A DNA stretch of 64,000 bases from Corynebacterium dentalis (GTDB taxonomy: Bacteria > Actinomycetota > Actinomycetes > Mycobacteriales > Mycobacteriaceae). The stretch covers positions 248,001 through 312,000 of the forward strand of contig NZ_OCTS01000002.1 in NCBI RefSeq assembly GCF_900232865.1. The letters run 5' to 3'. The stretch's first letter is position 1, and each line of letters opens with the position of its first letter. Below the pieces are notes generated by a model. The model made no database searches. It was not told where the DNA came from and was given only the letters and a program-made list of their open reading frames with translations. The translations under genes and the position numbers were made by a program. Below, piece after piece: positions 27,124 through 38,844 of the stretch.

Positions 27124-27245
27124 CCGGACAGCGCCTTGCGCACTACCTTCTGATCGACAGCAAATTCGGGCTGCACTCCGATCGCCTGCGCGATGGTGGC
27201 AATTCCGAAGCCATTGGCCGCGAAAAACACGCCAATGAGACCCAT
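27120..27245 (-). CDS. Hypothetical 41-residue protein upstream of the small membrane protein
   Basis: Short frame starting MGLIGVFFAANGFGIATIAQ, with a hydrophobic N-terminal half. TACACT lies 8 bp upstream of the ATG and could be a -10 giving a leaderless mRNA. The stop overlaps the next start. It could equally be the decayed 5' part of the frame at 26881-27123. The rest of the 26637-27380 stretch holds only the importer promoter and the S10-operon terminator. Confidence 0.25.
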   Translation of the reverse strand: MGLIGVFFAANGFGIATIAQAIGVQPEFAVDQKVVRKALSG

Positions 27246-27321
27246 GAACGGTGAGTGTAGACCTGCTGCTGGCTAGGACATACTGCGTGGGCCGGCAACG
27301 ATGGCAATCAACATGGCACGC

Positions 27322-27359
27322 AAAAAGCCCCCGACACCATTGCTGGAGGCAGGGGCTTG
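27322..27359 (-). terminator. Intrinsic terminator of the S10 operon
   Basis: Downstream of rpsQ on the minus strand: arms AAGCCCC and GGGGCTT followed by TTTTTG in the transcript. Its place 22 bp after the last ribosomal gene fits the operon end. Confidence 0.8.
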
Positions 27360-27380
27360 AAGTGCGTGTGAAGGAACGGG

Positions 27381-27659
27381 TTAGCGAGCCTTCTCCACGA
27401 TGTCCAGGAGACGGAAGTGCTTGTCCTTGGACAGAGGGCGGGTCTCCTCGATGCGGACGCGGTCGCCGACACCGGCGAGGCCTTCCTCATCGTGAGCCTT
27501 CACGCGAGAGTTACGGCGCATGATCTTGCCGTACAGTGCGTGCTGCTTGCGGTCTTCGAGCTCGACAACGATGGTCTTGCTCATCTTGTCGGACACGACA
27601 ATTCCGGAGCGAACCTTACGTGCGCCCTTTTCAGTGTTAGTCACGTTTGCCTCACTCAT
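27381..27659 (-). CDS. rpsQ: 30S ribosomal protein S17
   Basis: 92 residues; the S17 core [21 protein letters not shown] and [24 protein letters not shown] (OB fold) is unmistakable. 16S rRNA-binding protein of the small subunit. It is the last gene of the S10 operon; its ATG overlaps the rpmC stop by 4 bp. L14, which often follows S17 in other bacteria, is not next to it here. Confidence 0.97.
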   Translation of the reverse strand: MSEANVTNTEKGARKVRSGIVVSDKMSKTIVVELEDRKQHALYGKIMRRNSRVKAHDEEGLAGVGDRVRIEETRPLSKDKHFRLLDIVEKAR

Positions 27660-27889
27660 GCGGCGTCACCACCAGGGTTGGTAGACAGACCGAGCTCACG
27701 CTCGCGCAGGACGGTGTAGATGCGGGCGATGTCGCGCTTGACGACGCCCAGACGACGGTTGTTGGACAGCTGGCCGGTAGCCATCTGAAAACGAAGGTTA
27801 AACAGCTCTTCCTTCGCCTCGGTCAGACGGGTGGTCAGCTCTTCGTTGTTGAGCTCACGGAGCTCGTGGGCCGGGGTTCCGGTAGCCAT
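27656..27889 (-). CDS. rpmC: 50S ribosomal protein L29
   Basis: 77 residues, L29 signature [21 protein letters not shown] and [27 protein letters not shown]. Two-helix protein near the exit tunnel. It overlaps rplP by 1 bp and rpsQ by 4 bp. Confidence 0.97.
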   Translation of the reverse strand: MATGTPAHELRELNNEELTTRLTEAKEELFNLRFQMATGQLSNNRRLGVVKRDIARIYTVLRERELGLSTNPGGDAA

Positions 27890-28305
27890 TAGAACTGATC
27901 CTCCTTCTTAACGATGCGAACCTTGCATGGGAGCTTGTTTCCTGCACGACGCAGGGCTTCCAGAGCCATTTCCTCGTTCGGGTAAGAAACCTCGAACAGG
28001 ATGCGGCCTGGCTTGATGTTAGCCACCCACTTTTCCACTGGACCCTTACCGGAACCCATACGAACGCCGAGCGGCTTCTGGGTCAACGGACGGTCAGGGA
28101 AAATGTTGATCCACACCTTGCCGCCGCGCTTGAGGTGGCGGTTGATGGCGATACGGGAGGATTCGATCTGACGGTTGGTGATGTAGGTAGGCTCCAGAGC
28201 CTGGAGTCCGTAGTCACCGAACGTGATCCGGTTACCACCCTTGGATACACCGGTACGGTGTGGGCGGTGCTGACGGCGGTACTTAACGCGCTTCGGGATA
28301 AGCAT
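27889..28305 (-). CDS. rplP: 50S ribosomal protein L16
   Basis: 138 residues beginning [19 protein letters not shown], the standard L16 N-terminus. The Arg-rich loop [20 protein letters not shown] is intact. It lies near the A-site tRNA elbow in the large subunit. 5 bp downstream of rpsC. Confidence 0.98.
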   Translation of the reverse strand: MLIPKRVKYRRQHRPHRTGVSKGGNRITFGDYGLQALEPTYITNRQIESSRIAINRHLKRGGKVWINIFPDRPLTQKPLGVRMGSGKGPVEKWVANIKPGRILFEVSYPNEEMALEALRRAGNKLPCKVRIVKKEDQF

Positions 28306-28310
28306 GTTTC

Positions 28311-29057
28311 TTAGCCCTCCTGCTTCTGCTCTGCGCGCTGACGACGTGCGCCACCGCGACGTGGACGCTCACGGCGAGCGCCACGGGATGGTCGCTCTTC
28401 ACGAGCGTTCATCAGGCTCTCGCGACGGCCGCCAACCACGTCACCCTTGTAGATCCACACCTTGACGCCGATGCGTCCGAAAGTGGTGTGAGCCTCGTAG
28501 GTTCCGTAGTCGATCTCAGCGCGGAGGGTGTGCAGTGGAACGCGACCCTCGTGGTAGCGCTCGGTGCGTCCCATTTCCGCGCCGCCCAGGCGACCGGAGC
28601 AAACGACCTTGATGCCCTTGACCTGTGGCTGGCGCATAGCGCCCTGGATTGCCTTGCGCATTGCGCGACGGAATGCCACACGGTTGGTCAACTGCTCAGC
28701 GATGGACTGTGCCACCAGCTGTGCGTTGGCATCGATGTTCTTGACTTCGAGGATGTTGAGCTGAACCTGCTTGCCCGTGAGCTTCTCCAGCTGGCCGCGA
28801 ATGCGGTCAGCCTCGGAACCACGACGACCAATCACGATGCCCGGACGGGCGGTGTGAATGTCCACGCGGACACGGTCGTGGGTGCGCTCGATAACAACGT
28901 CGGCGATGCCGGCACGATCGAGGCCCTTGGACAGGAACTCGCGGATCTTGATGTCTTCTGCGAGGTAATCAGCGTACTGCTTGTCGGCGTACCAGCGAGA
29001 GCGCCACTCGGAAGTGATACCCAGCCGGAGGCCGTGCGGTTGGATCTTCTGGCCCAC
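28311..29057 (-). CDS. rpsC: 30S ribosomal protein S3
   Basis: 248 residues: KH domain ([23 protein letters not shown] region) and C-terminal domain, then an Arg-rich tail (residues 220-248, [20 protein letters not shown]). The GTG start at 29055-29057 overlaps the rplV stop by 1 bp. Part of the mRNA entry site and helicase of the 30S subunit. Confidence 0.98.
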   Translation of the reverse strand: MGQKIQPHGLRLGITSEWRSRWYADKQYADYLAEDIKIREFLSKGLDRAGIADVVIERTHDRVRVDIHTARPGIVIGRRGSEADRIRGQLEKLTGKQVQLNILEVKNIDANAQLVAQSIAEQLTNRVAFRRAMRKAIQGAMRQPQVKGIKVVCSGRLGGAEMGRTERYHEGRVPLHTLRAEIDYGTYEAHTTFGRIGVKVWIYKGDVVGGRRESLMNAREERPSRGARRERPRRGGARRQRAEQKQEG

Positions 29058-29419
29058 TACTGAGCACTTCCCTTCTGACTCTCGACAACCACAGTGATGT
29101 GGCTTGTGCGCTTGCGGACGTGGAATGCACGACCCTGGGCGCGTGGACGGAATCGACGCATGGTTGGTCCCTCGTCGGCGAATGCCTCGGAGATGACCAG
29201 GGAGCGTGGATCCAAGCCAAAGTTGTTCTCTGCGTTAGCTGCCGCGGACGCGACAACCTTTGCAACTGGCTCGGAAGCTGCCTGTGGGGCGAACTTCAGC
29301 AAAGCCAGGGCGTCCTCCACGGACTTGCCACGGATCGTGTCGATCACACGGCGTGCCTTCATTGGAGTAACGCGCACGAATCGCGCGGTTGCGCGTGCGG
29401 AATTCACGGTCTCAGTCAT
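29057..29419 (-). CDS. rplV: 50S ribosomal protein L22
   Basis: 120 residues with [21 protein letters not shown] and the beta-hairpin region [26 protein letters not shown] that lines the exit tunnel. There is no insertion or deletion of the kind seen in macrolide-resistant L22. 2 bp after rpsS. Confidence 0.97.
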   Translation of the reverse strand: MTETVNSARATARFVRVTPMKARRVIDTIRGKSVEDALALLKFAPQAASEPVAKVVASAAANAENNFGLDPRSLVISEAFADEGPTMRRFRPRAQGRAFHVRKRTSHITVVVESQKGSAQ

Positions 29420-29421
29420 AA

Positions 29422-29700
29422 CTATCGACGACCCTTCTTGTCGTCCTTGACGTGACCCTTAAAGGTCTTCGTCGGGGCGAACTCGCCCAGCTTGTGTCCA
29501 ACCATCGAGTCATCGACGAACACTGGCACGTGCTTGCGACCATCGTGGACTGCAAAGGTGTGACCAATGAAATCGGGCAAGATGGTGGAACGACGCGACC
29601 AGGTCTTGATGACCTGCTTGCCGCCCTTTTCGTTCTGAACGTCCACCTTCGCTAGGAGGTGTTCGTCGACGAATGGGCCCTTCTTCAGGCTGCGTGGCAT
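29422..29700 (-). CDS. rpsS: 30S ribosomal protein S19
   Basis: 92 residues, starting [16 protein letters not shown], with [27 protein letters not shown] (S19 head protein contacting S13 and tRNA). AGGAGG-type ribosome-binding site (GAGGAGGTAG) precedes the ATG. Confidence 0.98.
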   Translation of the reverse strand: MPRSLKKGPFVDEHLLAKVDVQNEKGGKQVIKTWSRRSTILPDFIGHTFAVHDGRKHVPVFVDDSMVGHKLGEFAPTKTFKGHVKDDKKGRR

Positions 29701-29716
29701 TCTCTACTACCTCCTC

Positions 29717-30559
29717 TTAGCGCTTCTTGTTCTTGTTGGAACGACGACGGCGAACGATCAACTTATCGCTCGGACGGTTCGGCTTGCGGGTACGTCCCTC
29801 AGGCTGGCCCCATGGGCTCACTGGGTGACGACCACCGGAAGTCTTACCTTCACCACCACCGTGTGGGTGATCCACAGGGTTCATAACCACACCACGGACG
29901 GTTGGGCGAACGCCCTTCCACCGCATACGGCCGGCCTTACCCCAGCGGATGTTGATCTGGTCAGCGTTGCCGACCTCACCAACGGTTGCGCGGCAACGGA
30001 TGTCGACGCGACGGATTTCGGAAGATGGCATACGCAGGATTGCGTACTTGCCTTCCTTACCCAGCAGCTGGATGGAAGAACCAGCGGAACGGGCCATCTT
30101 GGCTCCGCCACCTGGCTTCAACTCAACAGCGTGGATGGTGGTACCGGTTGGGATGTTGCGCAGTGGCAGGTTGTTGCCAACCTTGATGTCGGCGGTTGGG
30201 CCGGACTCCAGCAGCGCACCCTGCTTCAGGTTGCGTGGAGCGATGATGTATCGCTTCTCGCCGTCCCGGTAGTGCAGCAGGGCAATGTTGGCGGTGCGGT
30301 TCGGGTCGTACTCGATGTGAGCAACCTTTGCCAGCACGCCGTCCTTATCGTTACGACGGAAGTCGATAACGCGGTAGCGGCGCTTGTGGCCGCCACCTTT
30401 GTGACGAGTGGTGATGTGGCCGTGAACGTTACGGCCGCCGGTCTTCGACAGCGGGCGCAGCAGGCTCTTCTCCGGAGTGGAACGAGTGATTTCCTCGAAC
30501 TGGGAGACGGAGCTCTGGCGGCGACCCGGCGTAGTCGGCTTGTACTTGCGAATAGCCAT
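29717..30559 (-). CDS. rplB: 50S ribosomal protein L2
   Basis: 280 residues, full length. Contains [19 protein letters not shown] and the C-terminal [15 protein letters not shown] segment with the His needed near the peptidyl-transferase centre, ending in a basic tail. GAGGAAG ribosome-binding site; 38 bp after rplW. Confidence 0.98.
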   Translation of the reverse strand: MAIRKYKPTTPGRRQSSVSQFEEITRSTPEKSLLRPLSKTGGRNVHGHITTRHKGGGHKRRYRVIDFRRNDKDGVLAKVAHIEYDPNRTANIALLHYRDGEKRYIIAPRNLKQGALLESGPTADIKVGNNLPLRNIPTGTTIHAVELKPGGGAKMARSAGSSIQLLGKEGKYAILRMPSSEIRRVDIRCRATVGEVGNADQINIRWGKAGRMRWKGVRPTVRGVVMNPVDHPHGGGEGKTSGGRHPVSPWGQPEGRTRKPNRPSDKLIVRRRRSNKNKKR

Positions 30560-30597
30560 ACTTTTGCTTCCTCTTTACCTTTCGGGTCCTTCAGGCC

Positions 30598-30900
30598 TTA
30601 AGCCTGACCACCGAAGATGTCGATCGGATCGCTGCCGGCGACCAGGGTCACCATGGCGCGCTTGGTGGCCTTGCGCTGGCCGTAACCGGTGCGGGTGCGC
30701 TTGCGCTTGCCCTCACGGTTAGCGGTATTGACGCTAGACACCTTCACGCCGAAGATCTGCTCGACGGCAATCTTGATTTGGGTCTTATTGGAATCTGGAT
30801 TCACCAGGAACGTGTAGACGTTCTGCTCCATCAGTGCGTAGGACTTCTCAGATACGACTGGAGCGATGATGATATCGCGAGGATCGGCAATAGTGCTCAT
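30598..30900 (-). CDS. rplW: 50S ribosomal protein L23
   Basis: 100 residues: [21 protein letters not shown] and [20 protein letters not shown]. Located at the exit-tunnel rim, docking site for trigger factor and SRP. Its ATG overlaps the rplD stop by 1 bp. Confidence 0.97.
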   Translation of the reverse strand: MSTIADPRDIIIAPVVSEKSYALMEQNVYTFLVNPDSNKTQIKIAVEQIFGVKVSSVNTANREGKRKRTRTGYGQRKATKRAMVTLVAGSDPIDIFGGQA

Positions 30901-31562
30901 TACTTAGCCTCCTCCTTCGTCGTCTGAGCTGGCGTAGCAGCATCGATGAATGCGTTCAGGGCCTCGACGGAGAACACCACGTCATCGGAGTTCAGAACGT
31001 CGTAGGTGTTCAGCTGATCGTTGATCAGAATGTGAACGCCTGGCAAGTTACGTGCAGACTTCTGAGCGGTGACGTCTTCGCGGGTCAGTACGAGGAGTAC
31101 GGACTTACGACCAGACAAGCGCTGCAGCAAGTTCAGAGCGGACTTGGTAGACGGAGTCTGACCAGGAACCAGCTCCTCCACAACGTGGATGCGATCGTGA
31201 CGCACGCGGTCGGTGAGGGCACCGCGCAGAGCGGCGGCCTTCATCTTCTTTGGGGTGCGCTGGGAGTAGTCGCGAGGCTGAGGTCCGTGAACCGTGCCAC
31301 CACCGGTGAAGTGTGGTGCGCGGATGGAACCCTGGCGAGCACGACCGGTGCCCTTCTGACGGAAAGGCTTACGTCCACCACCGCGGACGGCGCCGCGGGT
31401 CTTGGTGGCGTGAGTGCCTTGACGCTTGGCTGCCAGCTGAGCGGTAACAACCTGGTGCATCAGAGCGACGCTAGCCTCAGCATCGAAGATGGAGGCAGGC
31501 AGCTCAACTGTGCCGTTGGTCTTACCCTCAGCGGTGTGTACATCAAGCTTTAGATTGCTCAT
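30900..31562 (-). CDS. rplD: 50S ribosomal protein L4
   Basis: 220 residues. The tunnel loop around [20 protein letters not shown] (residues 58-77) looks wild type, and the C-terminal globular part ends at EEAK. Overlaps rplC as ATGA at the 5' end. Confidence 0.97.
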   Translation of the reverse strand: MSNLKLDVHTAEGKTNGTVELPASIFDAEASVALMHQVVTAQLAAKRQGTHATKTRGAVRGGGRKPFRQKGTGRARQGSIRAPHFTGGGTVHGPQPRDYSQRTPKKMKAAALRGALTDRVRHDRIHVVEELVPGQTPSTKSALNLLQRLSGRKSVLLVLTREDVTAQKSARNLPGVHILINDQLNTYDVLNSDDVVFSVEALNAFIDAATPAQTTKEEAK

Positions 31563-32215
31563 GCGTGTGCACCGCCCTTCACTGCGGTCTTCACAACGAC
31601 GAATCCGCCGTTGATACCCGGTACTGCGCCCTTGATGAGCAGCAGGTTGGACTCGGTATCGACTTTGGCGACCTTCAAGTTCTGCATGGTCACGCGATCG
31701 TTACCCATGCGGCCAGCCATACGCTTGCCCTTGAATACGCGACCTGGGGTCGCGGCCTGGCCGATGGAACCAACGCGGCGGTGTGCCGCCTGGTTACCGT
31801 GTGCAGCACCCTGGCCCTTGAAGCCATGGCGCTTCATGCCGCCGGCGTAGCCCTTACCCTTAGAGGTGCCGGTGACGTCGACGAACTTCACGTCGTTGAA
31901 CAGTTCAACGGTGATGTCCTGGCCGACTTCGTAGCTGGATGCGTCTTCGACGCGGATCTCAGCGACGTGGCGACGTGGGGTCACGCCAGCCTTCTTGAAG
32001 TGACCTGCTTCAGGCTTGTTGGCCTTGCGTGGGTCGATTTCGCCGAAGGCGATCTGGACGGCTTCGTAGCCGTCGGTTTCCTTGGTGCGAACCTGGGTAA
32101 CAACGCACGGCCCAGCTTCAACGACGGTTACCGGAACAACCCGGTTTTCCTCGTCGAAGATCTGAGTCATGCCGAGCTTCTTGCCCAGGATGCCCTTGAT
32201 CTCGATTTCACTCAT
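31559..32215 (-). CDS. rplC: 50S ribosomal protein L3
   Basis: 218 residues: [30 protein letters not shown] at the N-terminus (landmark) and the loop [23 protein letters not shown] that reaches the peptidyl-transferase centre. 57 bp downstream of rpsJ. Confidence 0.97.
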   Translation of the reverse strand: MSEIEIKGILGKKLGMTQIFDEENRVVPVTVVEAGPCVVTQVRTKETDGYEAVQIAFGEIDPRKANKPEAGHFKKAGVTPRRHVAEIRVEDASSYEVGQDITVELFNDVKFVDVTGTSKGKGYAGGMKRHGFKGQGAAHGNQAAHRRVGSIGQAATPGRVFKGKRMAGRMGNDRVTMQNLKVAKVDTESNLLLIKGAVPGINGGFVVVKTAVKGGAHA

Positions 32216-32272
32216 TAATTTTCTCCGCTGCCTAAAGTTCAGTTATCTCTCGAGGAACTAGATGGTCCCGGA

Positions 32273-32578
32273 TTACTGAATGTTGACGTCGACGCTGGCC
32301 GGAAGATCGATGCGCATGAGAGCGTCAACGGTCTTCGGGGTTGGGTCGAGAATGTCGATCAGACGCTTGTGGGTGCGCATCTCGAAGTGCTCGCGAGAAT
32401 CCTTGTACTTATGCGGCGAACGGATGACGCAGTACACGTTCTTCTCGGTTGGCAATGGCACAGGTCCTACTACACGAGCGCCAGTGCTGGTTACCCGCTC
32501 GACAATCTTCTTGGCAGAAGCGTCGATAGCCTCGTGATCATAGGCCTTGAGCCTGATGCGGATCTTTTGTCCCGCCAC
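32273..32578 (-). CDS. rpsJ: 30S ribosomal protein S10
   Basis: 101 residues from the GTG at 32576-32578 ([19 protein letters not shown]), preceded by GAGGAAGAGG; the frame is open 7 codons further upstream, but S10 starts here in the family. S10/NusE is a head protein of the 30S subunit and a partner of NusG and NusB. First gene of the operon rpsJ-rplCDWB-rpsS-rplV-rpsC-rplP-rpmC-rpsQ. Confidence 0.97.
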   Translation of the reverse strand: MAGQKIRIRLKAYDHEAIDASAKKIVERVTSTGARVVGPVPLPTEKNVYCVIRSPHKYKDSREHFEMRTHKRLIDILDPTPKTVDALMRIDLPASVDVNIQ

Positions 32579-33241
32579 GCTTGTCCTCTTCCTCAGCATT
32601 CACGCTTGCAGGATGTTTATCCTGCTTCGCTTCACGCCTCTTATCTTGTCTCAACGCTGTCCGGCCGTGAGGCCTGGTCCAGTCGCCAGTTTCGCTTGTG
32701 TATTTACAACCTTCACGTGCCGTTATCGTGGTTGCACCGCAAATGAACGGGATTTCCTTAACGCGCAAGGTGTAAATCCACGAGAAATTATTTTTCAGCT
32801 ATCCGCGACGGCCATTGCCGCCAACACATGCCATATATTCAATTTCACGCTTGGAAGGGACGAGCACCCCCACGATGATTCGTGGCGTGGATGTCCGCAA
32901 GCCTTCGCTTACTGCCGCTGTTCATTTACCATGCCCCACTCCGGCACCCGCTGTCGGGCGTGTCGTCCATGTTGACAGCGTTTACCGCACAGCAAAGCTT
33001 CCATCACCTCTGGAAGATGACGGTCTTTACTGACGATGGATCATGCTCACTTCACCATCGGTGCCTTCTTGAAACTTCTCGCCAGGCAGTTCCTTGTGGG
33101 CTTACCTGAACCGTGTGGTTCTCATGCACCGTGTTAAAGCAACGTTTGATAGTTAACCATAGATGTTGGACAAGATCAAAAAAGTTTTGGCAATCTCGGC
33201 GCAGCTACCCGGTACATCCTTCGACCATTAGTGTAGAGAGC
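32579..33241. other. Non-coding stretch: S10-operon leader and J-protein promoter
   Basis: About 660 bp without a credible gene between divergent rpsJ and the J-domain gene. It holds a small hairpin (arms GCAGGAT and ATCCTGC, 32608-32625) in the rpsJ leader, which could belong to ribosomal autoregulation. I cannot place the rpsJ promoter with confidence. Confidence 0.5.
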
Positions 33242-33619
33242 GTGAATGTACCCCGTAATGACCCCGAATACGTTGCCGAGCGTCGTCGCATCATCCGGGA
33301 GCACCACCCGGACCGCGGCGGCTCTGACCAAGCGCTGATCCGCGCTTTACAACAGTTGGACGAGCAATGGGACCGCAAGCTCCGTCTCCGTAAGGAGATC
33401 CGCGACAACCTTCCTTCGTTCATTCCCGAGGACGTTGCCATGCAAGCATTTGATCAGGCGGATCGTTGGGCAGGGCGTGTCCGCGACGGTGCGGATCAAA
33501 TGCGTCGTCGTTTTGATGACGGCCGTCCGGGTAACGGTGATTTTTCTCGACGCCTGGGCCGTACCGTCGGAACCGTTCGCAAAAGGATCGGAGAGGAGTT
33601 CGATAAGCGCCGGCGATAG
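33242..33619 (+). CDS. Small J-domain (DnaJ-like) protein
   Basis: 125 residues from the GTG at 33242 (MNVPRNDPEYVAERRRIIRE). Residues 4-45 resemble the J domain, with the HPD tripeptide in IREHHPDRGGSDQALIRALQQL. The rest is a basic, helical tail (RWAGRVRDGADQMRRRFDD, then RKRIGEEFDKRRR). There is no G/F region, zinc finger or membrane segment, so it would be a minimal J-protein that may stimulate an Hsp70. TAGTGT at 33229-33234 would put transcription start at about the GTG, so a leaderless message is likely. It converges on tuf across a shared terminator. Confidence 0.7.
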   Translation: MNVPRNDPEYVAERRRIIREHHPDRGGSDQALIRALQQLDEQWDRKLRLRKEIRDNLPSFIPEDVAMQAFDQADRWAGRVRDGADQMRRRFDDGRPGNGDFSRRLGRTVGTVRKRIGEEFDKRRR

Positions 33620-33675
33620 CTTGGCCCTCTCCCAGGATCCTTAGACTACGAGCTGCTGTCCCCCCCCCAAGAGAC

Positions 33676-33719
33676 AAAAAACTCCCGCGAGGTAAGGAAA
33701 TACCTCGCGGGAGTTTTTA
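33676..33719. terminator. Bidirectional terminator between the J-domain gene and tuf
   Basis: A near-perfect 18-bp stem (ACTCCCGCGAGGTA and its complement, flanked by A5/T5) around a 6-nt loop. It provides a U-run in both directions. Just before it, at 33660-33668, is a run of nine C residues. Confidence 0.92.
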
Positions 33720-33762
33720 GATGCCCAAGTGGGCTGGTTCCACAAAGTGGAACCCAGCGATA

Positions 33763-34953
<1,191 letters not shown>

Positions 34954-35332
34954 TGTGTGTCCTCCTGGACTTCTCGGTGGCTACGACTCTCGCAGCCACA
35001 TACTTATCTTCGTTTCCGACGTCCTCCGCCTGCCACCTGGTGGTGCAAGTTCTGGAGCAGTCGGCGTCTATCTTGCCATTGTCACTAACGTGCATAGTGC
35101 CCTCGCTGCCCGTTCAGCAGATTTGTTGAGGACAAATGCTGTGTCCGTTAATGGGGCAACGGCCAGCACACCGCATACTACGCGATATGACCCGATGTTG
35201 AAAAACCTAGTGTTCCCCAGAGGGGAATTTAGGGAAGTTTTCGGATTATACGGAGTGCTGACCCCTACCCAAGGGTCAGGGATCTGGCCACGTGCGCGCC
35301 AGATCCCTTTGGTGGTGTTGGGCTACCAACTA
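34954..35332. other. Intergenic region between fusA and tuf
   Basis: No gene seen. On the minus strand TTCAAC (35197-35202) and TAGTAT (35175-35180), 16 bp apart, could be the tuf promoter. A small hairpin (TTCCCC/GGGGAA, 35213-35227) and a larger one at 35278-35308 are also present. Confidence 0.45.
35278..35308. terminator. Hairpin downstream of fusA
   Basis: Arms AGGGATCTGG and CCAGATCCCT (10 bp) lie 25 bp after the fusA stop. There is no U-run on the minus-strand transcript, so it may be a weak terminator or a processing or stability element before tuf. Confidence 0.45.
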
Positions 35333-37450
35333 CTAGGAGTTGGAACCACCGGTGCGCTCTTCGATGATTTCCTGAGCCACGTTGGATGGAACCTCAGCGT
35401 AGGAATCGAAGATCATGGTGAAGTTTGCGCGGCCCGCGGTGCGGGAACGTAGGTCACCGATGTAGCCGAACATCTGGGACAGTGGCACCTTCGCGGTGAC
35501 AACCTTTGCGCCGGAACGATCATCCATGGAGGAGATCTGTCCACGACGGGAGTTCAGGTCGCCGATCACGTCGCCCATGTAGTCCTCAGGGGTGATGACC
35601 TCAACTGCCATGAGTGGCTCCAGCAGAACTGGCTTTGCCTTCGCAACAGCTTCCTTCAGCACCTGGGAACCAGCGAGCTTGAAGGCCATTTCGGAGGAGT
35701 CCACATCGTGGTAGGCACCGTCGAGCAGGGTGGCCTTGATGTTCACCAGCGGGTAGCCAGCGAGGTAACCGTACTGCATGGCATCCTGGATACCTGCGTC
35801 CACGGATGGGATGTACTCCTTGGGAATACGTCCACCGGTGACGGCATTCTCGAACAGGTAGTTCTCCTCGGAGCCCTCTTCTGGGTTGTAAGGCTCGATG
35901 CCGACGATGACGCGTGCGAACTGACCGGAACCACCGGTCTGCTTCTTGTGGGTGTACTCGAGCTTCTCCACTGGCTTGCGGATGGTCTCGCGGTAAGCCA
36001 CCTGTGGCTCACCAACGTTTGCTTCCACCTTGAACTCGCGCTTCATGCGGTCCACGAACACGTCCAGGTGCAGCTCGCCCATGCCGCCGATAACGGTCTG
36101 GCCAGTCTCTTCGTCCAGCTCCACGGTGAAGGTTGGGTCCTCTTCCGTGAGCTTCTGAATAGCCGTACCCAGCTTCTCCTGGTCAGACTTGGTCTTGGGC
36201 TCGATGGACACCTTGATCACTGGATCCGGGAAGTCCATGGACTCGAGCACGATCTGGTTGTTCATGTCGCACAGGGTGTCACCGGTAGTGGTGTCCTTCA
36301 GTCCGATGAACGCGTAGATGTGACCAGCGGAAGCCTTCTCCACTGGCTGCTCCTTGTTGGAGTGCATCTGGAACATCTTGCCGATGCGCTCCTTCTTGCC
36401 CTTCACGGTGTTGTACACCTGCGCGCCGGACTCCACGGAGCCGGAGTACACGCGGATGTAGATCAAACGACCGAAGAATGGGTGGGTCGCAACCTTGAAG
36501 GCCAGAGCGGAGAATGGCTCGTCAGCGGAAGGCTGACGGGTCAGCGCCTTCTCTGGGTCATTAACGTCCAGGCCCTTGATGGAACCGACGTCCATTGGGT
36601 TAGGCAGGAATTCGATAACGGCGTCCAGCATTGGCTGCACACCCTTGTTCTTGTAGGCAGAGCCACAGTAAACCGGGTAGATCTCGGAGTTCACGGTGAG
36701 CTTGCGGATCTGAGCCTTGAGCTCGTCCTCGGTGATTTCCTCACCAGCGAAGTAGCGGTCCATGAGCTCTTCATCGGACTCAGCAACGGTCTCGATGAGC
36801 TTCTCGCGGTACTCTTCAGCCTTTTCCTTGAGATCCTCAGGGATCTCTTCGATGGTGGCCTCGGTACCGATCTCGGTGACGCCGCGCCAGGTCAAAGCCT
36901 TCATCTGCAGAAGGTCAACCACGCCATCGAAGTCATCCTCTGCGCCGATTGGCAGCTCCATCACCAATGGCTTGGCACCCAAACGATCGACGATGGTGTC
37001 CACGGTGAAGTAGAAGTCCGCACCGAGCTTGTCCATCTTGTTCACGAAGCAGATACGAGGCACGTCGTACTTGTCAGCCTGACGCCAAACCTGCTCGGAC
37101 TGTGGCTCCACGCCTTCCTTGGCGTCGAACACGGCGACAGCGCCATCGAGGACACGAAGGGAACGCTCCACCTCAACGGTGAAGTCCACGTGACCAGGCG
37201 TGTCGATGATGTTGATCTGGTTGCCTTTCCAGAAACAGGTGGTCGCAGCGGAGGTAATGGTGATACCTCGCTCCTTCTCCTGCTCCATCCAGTCCATCGT
37301 GGACGCACCATCGTGAGTCTCACCGACCTTACGGTTAATGCCGGTGTAGTAGAGAATGCGCTCGGTGGTGGTGGTCTTACCGGCATCGATGTGCGCCATG
37401 ATGCCGATGTTGCGGACCTTCTTCAGGTCAGTCAACGCTTCAAGTGCCAC
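35333..37450 (-). CDS. fusA: Elongation factor G
   Basis: 705 residues, five-domain translocase. G1 [12 protein letters not shown] (residues 20-31), [21 protein letters not shown], and [10 protein letters not shown] (G4) are intact, and the C-terminal domains IV-V include [16 protein letters not shown] start at 37448-37450 with only a weak AGCGGGG ribosome-binding site. It follows rpsG by 244 bp, with a hairpin in between. Confidence 0.98.
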   Translation of the reverse strand: MALEALTDLKKVRNIGIMAHIDAGKTTTTERILYYTGINRKVGETHDGASTMDWMEQEKERGITITSAATTCFWKGNQINIIDTPGHVDFTVEVERSLRVLDGAVAVFDAKEGVEPQSEQVWRQADKYDVPRICFVNKMDKLGADFYFTVDTIVDRLGAKPLVMELPIGAEDDFDGVVDLLQMKALTWRGVTEIGTEATIEEIPEDLKEKAEEYREKLIETVAESDEELMDRYFAGEEITEDELKAQIRKLTVNSEIYPVYCGSAYKNKGVQPMLDAVIEFLPNPMDVGSIKGLDVNDPEKALTRQPSADEPFSALAFKVATHPFFGRLIYIRVYSGSVESGAQVYNTVKGKKERIGKMFQMHSNKEQPVEKASAGHIYAFIGLKDTTTGDTLCDMNNQIVLESMDFPDPVIKVSIEPKTKSDQEKLGTAIQKLTEEDPTFTVELDEETGQTVIGGMGELHLDVFVDRMKREFKVEANVGEPQVAYRETIRKPVEKLEYTHKKQTGGSGQFARVIVGIEPYNPEEGSEENYLFENAVTGGRIPKEYIPSVDAGIQDAMQYGYLAGYPLVNIKATLLDGAYHDVDSSEMAFKLAGSQVLKEAVAKAKPVLLEPLMAVEVITPEDYMGDVIGDLNSRRGQISSMDDRSGAKVVTAKVPLSQMFGYIGDLRSRTAGRANFTMIFDSYAEVPSNVAQEIIEERTGGSNS

Positions 37451-37651
37451 TGGGTAACCCCGCTCTTATCTTGGTTGAGAGCGACCCGGTGCCTTGAGAA
37501 CCATCACGCATAGTTGTGGGGAACCTCGAGGCCTCGCGAGTCGCGGGCTGTATAGTTACTCGATCTATTGTGCCAGTTTGCGCTGCATCTTTCGACGCAG
37601 ACGTCTCACTAGCCCGCTGCACCGGTAAAAGTGATCGGGTCTTTACCGGGC

Positions 37652-37685
37652 TAAAGCCCCAGCCGCATGATGCGGAGGGGCTTTA
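37652..37685. terminator. Hairpin between rpsG and fusA
   Basis: Arms TAAAGCCCC and GGGGCTTTA, 9 bp perfect, 10 bp after the rpsG stop on the minus strand. Short A/T flanks only, so partial termination between rpsLG and fusA is likely. Confidence 0.55.
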
Positions 37686-37694
37686 AAAGTGTGA

Positions 37695-38165
37695 CTACCA
37701 GCGGTAGTGGGCGAAGGCGCGGTTGGCCTCTGCCATCTTGTGAGTATCCTCACGACGCTTCACGGAAGCGCCGAGACCGTTGGAAGCATCCAGGATCTCG
37801 TTAGCGAGACGCTCAGTCATGGTGTTCTCACGACGCTGACGGGTGAAAGTCACCAACCAGCGCAAAGCCAGGGTGGTGGAGCGACCTGGGCGAACCTCAA
37901 CAGGCACCTGGTAGGTAGCGCCACCGACACGGCGGGAACGCACCTCGAGGGCTGGCTTGACGTTGTCAAGAGCCTTCTTGAGGGTCAGTACTGGGTCGGT
38001 TCCGGTCTTGTCGCGGCACTGCTCGAGTGCACCGTAGACGATGCGCTCGGCGGTGGACTTCTTACCGTCGAGCAAGACCTTGTTGACCAACTGGGAGACG
38101 ATTACGTCGCCGTATACTGGATCCTTTGGGAGTGGACGTGCTGGTGCTGGACCTTTACGTGGCAT
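37695..38165 (-). CDS. rpsG: 30S ribosomal protein S7
   Basis: 156 residues beginning [19 protein letters not shown], full S7 with [19 protein letters not shown] and the C-terminal [15 protein letters not shown]. Nucleates the 30S head. 3 bp after the rpsL stop. Confidence 0.98.
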   Translation of the reverse strand: MPRKGPAPARPLPKDPVYGDVIVSQLVNKVLLDGKKSTAERIVYGALEQCRDKTGTDPVLTLKKALDNVKPALEVRSRRVGGATYQVPVEVRPGRSTTLALRWLVTFTRQRRENTMTERLANEILDASNGLGASVKRREDTHKMAEANRAFAHYRW

Positions 38166-38168
38166 GTT

Positions 38169-38540
38169 CTACTTCTCCTTCTTGGCGCCGTAGCGGGAAC
38201 GAGCCTGCTTACGATCCTTGACACCCTGCGTATCGAGGGAGCCACGGACGATCTTGTAGCGAACACCTGGGAGGTCCTTCACACGACCGCCGCGCACGAG
38301 CACCATGGAGTGCTCCTGCAGGTTGTGGCCCTCACCTGGGATGTACGCGGAAACCTCAATGCCGGAGGTCAGGCGCACACGGGCGACCTTACGCAGTGCA
38401 GAGTTAGGCTTCTTTGGAGTGGTGGTGTACACGCGGGTGCACACGCCACGACGCTGAGGGGAGCCCTTCAGCGCGGCGGTAGCTACCTTCGTGGTCTTAT
38501 CGTGGCGGCCCTTACGGACCAGCTGCTGAATAGTTGGCAT
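38169..38540 (-). CDS. rpsL: 30S ribosomal protein S12
   Basis: 123 residues from the ATG at 38538-38540 ([15 protein letters not shown]). The decoding-site loops [12 protein letters not shown] and [12 protein letters not shown] have the streptomycin-sensitive residues (Lys43 and Lys88 equivalents). First gene of the rpsL-rpsG unit. Confidence 0.98.
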   Translation of the reverse strand: MPTIQQLVRKGRHDKTTKVATAALKGSPQRRGVCTRVYTTTPKKPNSALRKVARVRLTSGIEVSAYIPGEGHNLQEHSMVLVRGGRVKDLPGVRYKIVRGSLDTQGVKDRKQARSRYGAKKEK

Positions 38541-38844
38541 GAACCGACTTTCTTTAGGTCTGATCTTCAATATCCGGCTCTGCACTTTCCTGTGCAGCGG
38601 ACGGTATCAACGGTCTTTGTCCACATGAGTGGGGGAAATACGGGCTAGACATGAAAAAATAGGGGCTCTTTTTTGGGGCCCTACCAGATGTCTAGCTCTG
38701 GCTCGTCAGAGTAGTTACTGAAACGGAATCAAGCTCCTAGTTTCAATAATTCACAACAAGCAAGCCGAGCTCCCACCGCACGAGACGGGGGACTATGTTG
38801 CATGCTACCGCTCCCCCAGCCGGATTCCAAAATCACTTCACTTA
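38541..38844. other. Intergenic region between idi and rpsL
   Basis: About 300 bp without a gene. It must contain the rpsL promoter and the end of the carotenoid transcript. An imperfect hairpin with a T6 loop (around 38661-38692) is the only structure noticed. Confidence 0.4.

Noticed and set aside
33660..33668. Run of nine C residues as a phase-variation tract
   Set aside because: It lies after the stop of the J-domain gene and before the terminator, outside any reading frame or promoter, so length change would have no evident effect.
35708..37513. 600-codon plus-strand frame opposite fusA, and similar frames opposite tuf, rpoB and rpoC
   Set aside because: Mirror images of highly conserved translation and transcription genes; the predicted proteins are Leu/Val/His-rich and match nothing.
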